From a virus: DNA of 37,781 bases. Of the stretch, positions 28,006 through 35,300 are shown piece by piece; within the stretch, counting starts at the first letter, position 1, and the number at the start of each line of letters is the position of its first letter. The position numbers were made by a program, and so were the translations under genes. The notes beneath the pieces were generated by a model. It was not told where the DNA came from, ran no database searches, and saw only the letters and a list, made by a program, of their open reading frames with translations. The stretch covers positions 1 to 37,781 of IMG/VR virus record IMGVR_UViG_3300029309_000114; one strand, written 5' to 3'.

Positions 28006-28367
28006 TTCCGGAAGTCAGAAAGATAACTACGCCCCAGGTGCGAAATGCAGTTCTGGCTGAAGCAAGCAAAGACAACCATCCGAATTTTCATGCTACTCAT
28101 GTAATCATGAAAGACGATGAAATTGCCGGGGCATACAATGTTTGCGAAACCCCAATGGTTTTAGTTTGGCATCATTCTGAAAAGCTCAAAGCAAGGGACA
28201 GTTTGCTTTTGAATAGCACAGGCGAAGCAATCATGAGCCAACTAGGAATCAACTCATATTACATAGCCTGTGACAAGGAATCCCCATTTCACGGACACAT
28301 GACAAAATTTGGATTCAAACCGGTTTGGAGTACAGACATGTTCATCAAAAATTTAAAAAACTACTAG
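28002..28367 (+). CDS. GNAT-like protein in tail cluster
   Basis: Encodes 121 residues from ATG 28002. The strand pattern I-M-K-D-D-E-I-A-G-A-Y-N-V, a helix after R-D-S-L-L-L-N, and a C-terminal H-G-H-M-T-K-F-G-F-K-P segment look like the C-terminal part of an acetyltransferase fold. Small GNAT-like proteins are recurrent in tail regions of marine phages. Whether it acetylates anything is unknown; it may be structural. Confidence 0.6.
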   Translation: MIPEVRKITTPQVRNAVLAEASKDNHPNFHATHVIMKDDEIAGAYNVCETPMVLVWHHSEKLKARDSLLLNSTGEAIMSQLGINSYYIACDKESPFHGHMTKFGFKPVWSTDMFIKNLKNY

Positions 28368-28379
28368 GAGGAAAATAAA

Positions 28380-30914
28380 ATGTGTGGAGGAGGAGGAACA
28401 ACATATAATCCACCCCAACAGTTAAGTCTGTCGGAGTCGTTAAAATCTGCAATGGATGCCCAGGGTAATCCGGAACTCAACCGGAAGCTTTTTGAGGCAG
28501 AAAGCAACCAAGAGTATGGCAGACCGGCATATGCTCGCCTGGAACAACAAATAATCAATGAAGCTTTGTATGGCAAAAGGCATACAGTAGATGAAAATGG
28601 TAACATTGAAAAACTTGTTGGTTCAAGTGTTTCTCCCGATGCTGAACACTTTGTCACAAATCGTGAAGATGTCGTGCAAACAATGTTCGATAGATATGGC
28701 TTCGACAAAAATGGCAATGGTACGCTTGATGCCGATATGGTTTTGTCGAAGAGATATTTAGATTATGATAATGATACTGCATACCTTGCATTCATAAAAA
28801 AAGCGGAGGACTATTTTCAGAAGTACGAATATGATTTCCCTATTGAAGTTCCAACTAAAGGAGAAGCTTTTGACAAAAATTTCAACAAGCTAGATAGAGA
28901 ACTAGAGTTTGAAACTGAATTTGTCGGACTCGACAAAGCAGGACAAGAGCATTACGAAGGTGGGGGGTTAGTTGAAACCATTGCCGGCAGTCAGGAGCAT
29001 ACCTTTACAAATGCCGATGGGACGGAAACAACTCGAAGGATTGGCTTTGATGAAAATGGACAACCGATGGGGGTTTCCGGTGTAGCGCGTGATCTTGAAC
29101 AAGTTGACAAGGCTCAAAGGTTTGCCTCCGAAATTCAGTTCATGAAGGAATATGGTGACGAATTCACCGAACAGTTTAGGCAACAAGGAGACATACAAGG
29201 TGCGCTTGACCAGGTAGAAAGATTGGCAAAGATAGAATCTGCACCAAGGACAGGGGTTGACGCTAGAGGGTCAATCATGACCGATTTGACCGACCGCATA
29301 AATCGAACTGCGTCAAGAATTACCTCTCCCTATGGAACTTCGGCTTTGGAAACAAGACCCGAAGGAGTACCCACTCCGGCACAGGAATTTCGAGAAACTT
29401 TCAATCGTGGAAGAATTTCTGATTTGAATACACAAATCACAAGTTCGCAAGATAGATTGGACAGTCTGCAAGAGTTAAACCAATTGTCGCAGAATCAAAG
29501 TGCGCTTGAAAATGCAATGGTTTCCGCCCAAAGAAATAGACGATTCGACGACCTGGAAGATTTACAAAGAAGGTCTACGGAAAACAAAGTCAAGATGGAA
29601 TCCATGCAGGATGCAATGGGTGCAGATTATGATGTAGTTTTCAGCGAGGAAGGTGCAGACGAATTGATTGCCGGCTTGCAAAGCGATATCAACAGAGCGT
29701 CAGATGAGCTTGGATCTTTGACTGAAACTGGATCGAGTGCAACTTCCCAGGGTGACATGCAATCGAGAGGCGCACCACAAATGTCTGCTTCTCGAACCGG
29801 TGATAAATTGACCGATGAGCGAGGGGTTGACCGGGTTACATATCGCAGGGCAAACCGGCAAATTTCTGAGGATGCAGATTTTGGTGACATTTCGCCAACG
29901 GATGCAGACTTTCAGATGCAACAAGATAGTTCAATTGGAGACCTGGGCGGATTGCGGAGCAGTTTATTGGGGCAAGCAATTTCGGATCTTGAGGCAGGGG
30001 GTGATCTTTCTGAAAGAGACATCAGAAATGCTCAACAGTCTGCAAGAATAGCTTCAGTTGCAAGAGGACGGACGCGAGATTCTGCTTCGATTTTAGCAGA
30101 GTTGGAAAACAATGAACGACTCCGAAGTGCCAGGAGGCAAGAGCGTAGAGCATTTGCAACTGACATTGCCGGTCGCGAAGGCACATTCGCCACAACCGAA
30201 GCTCAACTTGGGTTGTCCGGTGATCAAATACGAGCGAATATTGCGGTGTCAGATGCAAACAGACAACTCCAGGGACAAACTGCACAGGCAGGGATCAATC
30301 AGGCGGAGTTTGGCGCAATGCAAGCCGGAGAAATGTTCAATGTTAACAATGAAAGTCGTCAAAGTGGGGTTGCCCTTCAAGCAGACCTGGCGAACCAAGC
30401 AGGGCAGTTGCAATTGACCGGCATGGATCAAAGTGCGCAAATGTTCGAAGCCCAACAAGAAGCTAGAAGAGATGCCACCTTGTTAAGTAGTGCCGGTGCA
30501 GATGTTGGTCGTCAGATGCAAGTCGATCAATATAACAGAGGCGTAGAGATGTCAGGTCTTGCTCAAGATCGAGCTTTCGCAATGCAGAGAGTTGGGATTG
30601 AGACTGGTACTGCAAGTGATCCGCTCATGCTAGTTAGTGGCAGACCATCCGGTGCAGGAGTTATGAATGCCGGAGCAATGTATGCCGGAGGTGCGCAAAC
30701 AAACCAACTTCCACAAATGTTCAATCCGATGACAGGTGTCCAGTTCTTTGCCGACCAACAGTCTAATTTGAACGACTACAATATCGCATACGGAAATCAA
30801 CAAGCTCAAATTTCCGCCGGCAGGTCAGCAATGGTTGGTAACATCCTGGGGGGGATCACAGGCATGTTCAACTTTGGTGGAGGCGGAAGAAGCAACCAGG
30901 GTACACCATACTAA
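28380..30914 (+). CDS. Internal virion/ejection protein A
   Basis: Encodes 844 residues with a strong AGGAGG ribosome site. It begins M-C-G-G-G-G, a start typical of one group of podovirus internal proteins. Long helical region with coiled coils (about 230-420: L-N-T-Q-I-T-S-S-Q-D-R-L-D-S-L-Q) and Gln/Ala-rich helices (about 600-740). The C-terminus has M-V-G-N-I-L-G-G-I-T-G-M-F-N-F-G-G-G. Such proteins are packed with or near the DNA and form the trans-envelope channel on infection. Function is inferred from composition and position next to two more large proteins. Confidence 0.72.
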   Translation: MCGGGGTTYNPPQQLSLSESLKSAMDAQGNPELNRKLFEAESNQEYGRPAYARLEQQIINEALYGKRHTVDENGNIEKLVGSSVSPDAEHFVTNREDVVQTMFDRYGFDKNGNGTLDADMVLSKRYLDYDNDTAYLAFIKKAEDYFQKYEYDFPIEVPTKGEAFDKNFNKLDRELEFETEFVGLDKAGQEHYEGGGLVETIAGSQEHTFTNADGTETTRRIGFDENGQPMGVSGVARDLEQVDKAQRFASEIQFMKEYGDEFTEQFRQQGDIQGALDQVERLAKIESAPRTGVDARGSIMTDLTDRINRTASRITSPYGTSALETRPEGVPTPAQEFRETFNRGRISDLNTQITSSQDRLDSLQELNQLSQNQSALENAMVSAQRNRRFDDLEDLQRRSTENKVKMESMQDAMGADYDVVFSEEGADELIAGLQSDINRASDELGSLTETGSSATSQGDMQSRGAPQMSASRTGDKLTDERGVDRVTYRRANRQISEDADFGDISPTDADFQMQQDSSIGDLGGLRSSLLGQAISDLEAGGDLSERDIRNAQQSARIASVARGRTRDSASILAELENNERLRSARRQERRAFATDIAGREGTFATTEAQLGLSGDQIRANIAVSDANRQLQGQTAQAGINQAEFGAMQAGEMFNVNNESRQSGVALQADLANQAGQLQLTGMDQSAQMFEAQQEARRDATLLSSAGADVGRQMQVDQYNRGVEMSGLAQDRAFAMQRVGIETGTASDPLMLVSGRPSGAGVMNAGAMYAGGAQTNQLPQMFNPMTGVQFFADQQSNLNDYNIAYGNQQAQISAGRSAMVGNILGGITGMFNFGGGGRSNQGTPY

Positions 30915-30929
30915 AAAGGAAAAATAAAA

Positions 30930-32324
30930 ATGGCATCTCCATATTTCACACCAGTTCGAGTTCGTCCAATCAATACCGCCGGCATGACCGAAGCCGGTAG
31001 AGCAATTGGAAGCAGTTATGCCCAAATGGGAAATGTAATTGGCAATGCCATTAGTACGATGGGAAATGCCTATTTTGAGGACAAGAAGCTTGAGCGGACA
31101 ATGATGTCCTACTTGCAAGGCGAAGAAGGTCAACAATTTCTGTTGGACAAAGGATATGCTCCGGCGGAAATCCAGGATATGATGACCGGTGCTAAACCAT
31201 TGAGAGCCGAGGTGAAAAAACTTTTCAAGGATATGGGCGGAGTCGCAAATGTCCGTAAGCAAGTTCGAGAAAATATGGAGTTTGAATCTCGTATGCAGGT
31301 CAATAACGCAAAACTCAAGGAGTCGAGTGAAGCATTAAAATCTTTGCAAATCGAAAATGAAAATCTCAAAAATGCCCAAGATAGGGAAATAAGGGAACGA
31401 AGGATTTTGAACCATCTTTTTCAAACTGGGGGAAATATTGATGGTTACGAATTCCTCGAACAAGATGCTGACCTTTTGCCTGGTCTTGCCAAAGAATTTA
31501 ACATTCCAGGACTTTCAAAACCAAGTTTTGTTTCATACCTTGCCAACTTACCTCCTGGCACAAATTACATGGAAGCTACCATGGAATACAATGCTGAAAA
31601 TAATGTTAGCACCGAACAGGCTCAGGAGAACTTGAAATTCGCAGATTCAAATTATGGAATGTTGAATGAACCAGTTTATCAAGAGTCCGCAATTCGTGCT
31701 ATTGATGAAATTGAAGCTTTGCTTGCGGAGGCAGATGAAAGTCTGTTTGCAGAAGCAACCGGTTTAATTGGTGCTATGCAAAAAGCTGTACCGGATACAA
31801 TTGCACACTCCGTTAAATTGAAGCTTGAGACCATCGAAGCAAGTTTGGGATTTCAGAGATTGCAAGACATGCGAGATCAATCGCAAACCGGTGGCGCACT
31901 TGGACAGGTCTCTGAAAAGGAACTTGATTTATTGAAGTCAAGTGTGGTTGCTCTTCGTCAAAGCATGAGGCGCAAAGACTTCGATAAAGCTTTGGAAAAT
32001 GTCAGAAAGCACTACACGAATTCAGTCAATGCAATTTCGGCAATGAATGAGGCGAAAAAGTTGGGAAGAAGCTTTGCACCTACTCAAGCCGGACAACAAC
32101 AAGCGTTTCAGTTCATGACAAGTCTAGGTTACAAACCTCCCTACGATACCGATGACGAGCAAAAACAACCAAGTCAGGAATCTGAAGTGATTGTGGATAT
32201 GGTTAATCAGTTAGGTCGTGGAAAATCCAGGAATATGATCATTAGCGAATATGTTGCTTTAGGTAACGATGCAAACGAGGTTGAGGAATTTTTGAAAAAA
32301 GCAGAACAGGAGGCAGGGTTGTAA
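30930..32324 (+). CDS. Internal virion/ejection protein B
   Basis: Encodes 464 residues with AAAGGA ribosome site. Mostly helical: an N-terminal amphipathic segment, coiled coil at about 105-160 (E-N-M-E-F-E-S-R-M-Q-V), a middle domain with L-P-G-L-A-K-E-F-N-I-P-G-L, and a C-terminal acidic helix. It lies between two other long internal proteins and its stop overlaps the next start by one base (TAATG), so the three are coordinately made. No catalytic signature seen. Confidence 0.7.
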   Translation: MASPYFTPVRVRPINTAGMTEAGRAIGSSYAQMGNVIGNAISTMGNAYFEDKKLERTMMSYLQGEEGQQFLLDKGYAPAEIQDMMTGAKPLRAEVKKLFKDMGGVANVRKQVRENMEFESRMQVNNAKLKESSEALKSLQIENENLKNAQDREIRERRILNHLFQTGGNIDGYEFLEQDADLLPGLAKEFNIPGLSKPSFVSYLANLPPGTNYMEATMEYNAENNVSTEQAQENLKFADSNYGMLNEPVYQESAIRAIDEIEALLAEADESLFAEATGLIGAMQKAVPDTIAHSVKLKLETIEASLGFQRLQDMRDQSQTGGALGQVSEKELDLLKSSVVALRQSMRRKDFDKALENVRKHYTNSVNAISAMNEAKKLGRSFAPTQAGQQQAFQFMTSLGYKPPYDTDDEQKQPSQESEVIVDMVNQLGRGKSRNMIISEYVALGNDANEVEEFLKKAEQEAGL

Positions 32325-35300
32325 TGCTTATCATCCCGGACAGAAACGAGTCACTCGTTATTCCCGAAAGAAAAGAAGAAAACATCTTCATGACTAAATC
32401 TCAATTTCGCGAGATTTACGAAAAACAAAAAAAGCAAAGTTTGGGTCGTAGGGCTTGGAATGTGGTGAAGGCAATGCCGGAAGGCGCATACTCATATTTT
32501 TCTGAAGCCTGGAGCGAAGCGTTGGCAGACGAGTCATTGGTCAAAGGTTTGTTTAATTTCTTTGATGATGAAGAACAAAAAAAAGCCGGGAGTGCGGTGG
32601 GAGGTGCGTTCGAACTAGGCACTCGCGACTTGTATCGTATGGGCAAATCTATTTTCCAAAATGTCAAAGATGAATTTAGTGACCTTACGGAAGAAGAAAA
32701 GTTCGAAAGAGATTTTCGAAGATTAAATGAAAACATTGCTTACAATGAATTGGTGCGTCCGGCATTAGCCAAGTCATACGCTGATGGTAAGTACCAAGGT
32801 GACATCAAGGCTTTGGCAGACTTTCTTGACCCCACTATTGTAATACCAGGTGGATTTGCTCCAAAGGTCGCTACAAAGGTTGCTAGAAAAACCATCAAAG
32901 CAGGAGGCAAAGTCGTGCAAGGTGGTGCAAAAGTAACTGAAGTTGCCGGTAAAATTGTAGAAAAGACTGCCGGAGCGCCAAGGAAGCTTGCACAGAAGGT
33001 CAAACTGGATGGCGCATATCGACTTGGGTATGCGTTAGGAACTTATTCTTCATACGCAACAGGCAATCCACTTGGACTACTTACGCCAGGATTACGAGTT
33101 GCTGAAACGATAGGAAAGGTTGCATCGAAAGCCGGACGCGAGGTCAAGGAAGTCGCAAGGGTATTCTCCATGCCATCCGGTCACGAAAGATTTCTCTTTA
33201 GGTTGTCAACTGATCAAAAGGTAAGTCAAAAGACCCGAAAACTTGCGACTAAACTCTACAAGATGCAGGGCGATAAAGCTTACGACATTTTGTTTGATGG
33301 ACTCGTTGGCGGAGCAAGTGCAAGTGCGGTTCAAGGTGCGTTACAATTCGCAAGTGGCGCTTCAGACGAACAGATCGGACAAGCTATGGGAGTGGGAGCA
33401 GGGTTAGGATCTCCGCTTGGAATGTTGGGCGGAAGCCGGGGAAGTGGTAAGGATTTAGCAAGTTTGAATAAGGATGGATCTCTTACTAGTCGTTCCGAGC
33501 AATCCATAAAGAATTACATGTCCCGAAAAGCGGACAAAGATTCCGTGGAGGCAATGAAGGAACTCAAAAAGATTAGTCCGGCAAGTGCGGTATTGTTTGC
33601 GACACTTGACCAGGCGAGTGAAACCGCAGATGTCCGAATAAATATTTTGGGCAACGACGAAATGAAAAGCGTGATTGATGCCGGGTTGCCGGAAGGCGAA
33701 TCCGTAAGCAAGTCCTCTGTCCCACCGGCAATGTATAATGAGAACACCCGGTCAATCTTTATCAATCGCGACAAAATCAAGGAAGGCGTAAAAGAAGCTA
33801 CTCATACAATTGCGCATGAAATTGGGCATGACCATGTCGTCAGAATGATTGGGACTGATCCGCAAATGCGAAGGGTCTTGCTTGACGCATTCGTGGATGA
33901 GAAAAACGGCAAAGAGTTCTTTTTTTACGACAATGAAGGGAACACAATAGGTGACCCCATAAAGCTCAATAAGCAAGCCCAGGAGTTTGCAGAAGCTTAT
34001 GCCAAACGGATCGAAAGTGCTAGTGCAAGCCAAGCAAAAAAAATTCGTCAGGATGCCGGTTTACTGGCAGAAGAAATGAGTGCGGATGCCTTTGGTTTGT
34101 TGTTTGGTGATGACCCGAATGTATTTGGACTTTTCCGTCCACAAATTCGTCAGCACTTCTTGAATGGTGCTAAGACTGTCCTGGCGCATTTTGGAATTGT
34201 TAACAAAGACACCGGTGAAAAGACCGCAACGAATGCGATTAATCGGGACGCATTGAAAAATGGAAGTTTGCAAAACCTTTTCAAGAACTACTTGAAAGGA
34301 CAAAGAGACCATCTTTTTGATCGAGCAAACGAGTTAGAAAATGACAAACCTGGAAAGTCAACTCGTACCATTCAACCAAAAGAAGGACAATCGGATGCTG
34401 ATCGATTCAAAGAAGTTTTTGGCGGAATTGGAGTAGATGTAAATCGTGCCGGACAGTTTGCAGTTCCGGATGAACAAGCATTTTTAGAACTCAAGCAGTT
34501 ACTCAAAGAAATTGAGCTTGAGGGGAACGAGAATTTTGCGACTTTGGGAAAATTAGGTGGCGCGCCAATGCTTCACCCAAGAATCAAAGCATTCTTTGCG
34601 AAACATGCCCCTGACAAAAGATCCGCTGAAATTGTCATAGAGATGGCGGAGCAAATGATTTTGTCCAGGGATCAAGGAACTTACGGATTTCGATCAGCAA
34701 ACAATAAACCCAATAAGACAAAGGGATACAGTCCATTTGAATTTAGAAATGCGGTTTTTGAAAGGTTTGAAATTTCGCCTAAAGTTTTCAACGCCAACAA
34801 AAAGGACGGAAAACAAAGCATCCCACACTTAAAGCTCATAGGATACGACCAGGATAAGCTTTTACACAATATTGAAGTCTTAGCCCAAAATGGATTTTTA
34901 AAGGAATATGGATATTCAAGCACGAAAGATTTTCTGAATGCATTTGAAAAGGAAAGTTTGAGGACGGCAGGGAAATTTGACAAAGAGGGCGCAAGAATTA
35001 ATCCGCAAGGTCGTGCGGAGAATGAACTGATGACCGCAAGTTTTGGGAACATCACTTCAAAGTTTGAAAAAATAAAAAATCCTAGGCTCAAAGATTTTTT
35101 GCAAGATCCGGACAATAAAAAACTAATCAAAACGACAATGATCACAAAGGGTCTTTATCTTTTCACCGGCATGAGCAATACCGGGAAAAAAGGGTTGGCA
35201 TTCAAATACGAACATGTCCGCGATAATTACATGCCCAAAGCTTCGGCAACCAACAAAAGTGACAATGTTTTTAAGCCGAAAGCATTCAATTTTATGCCTG

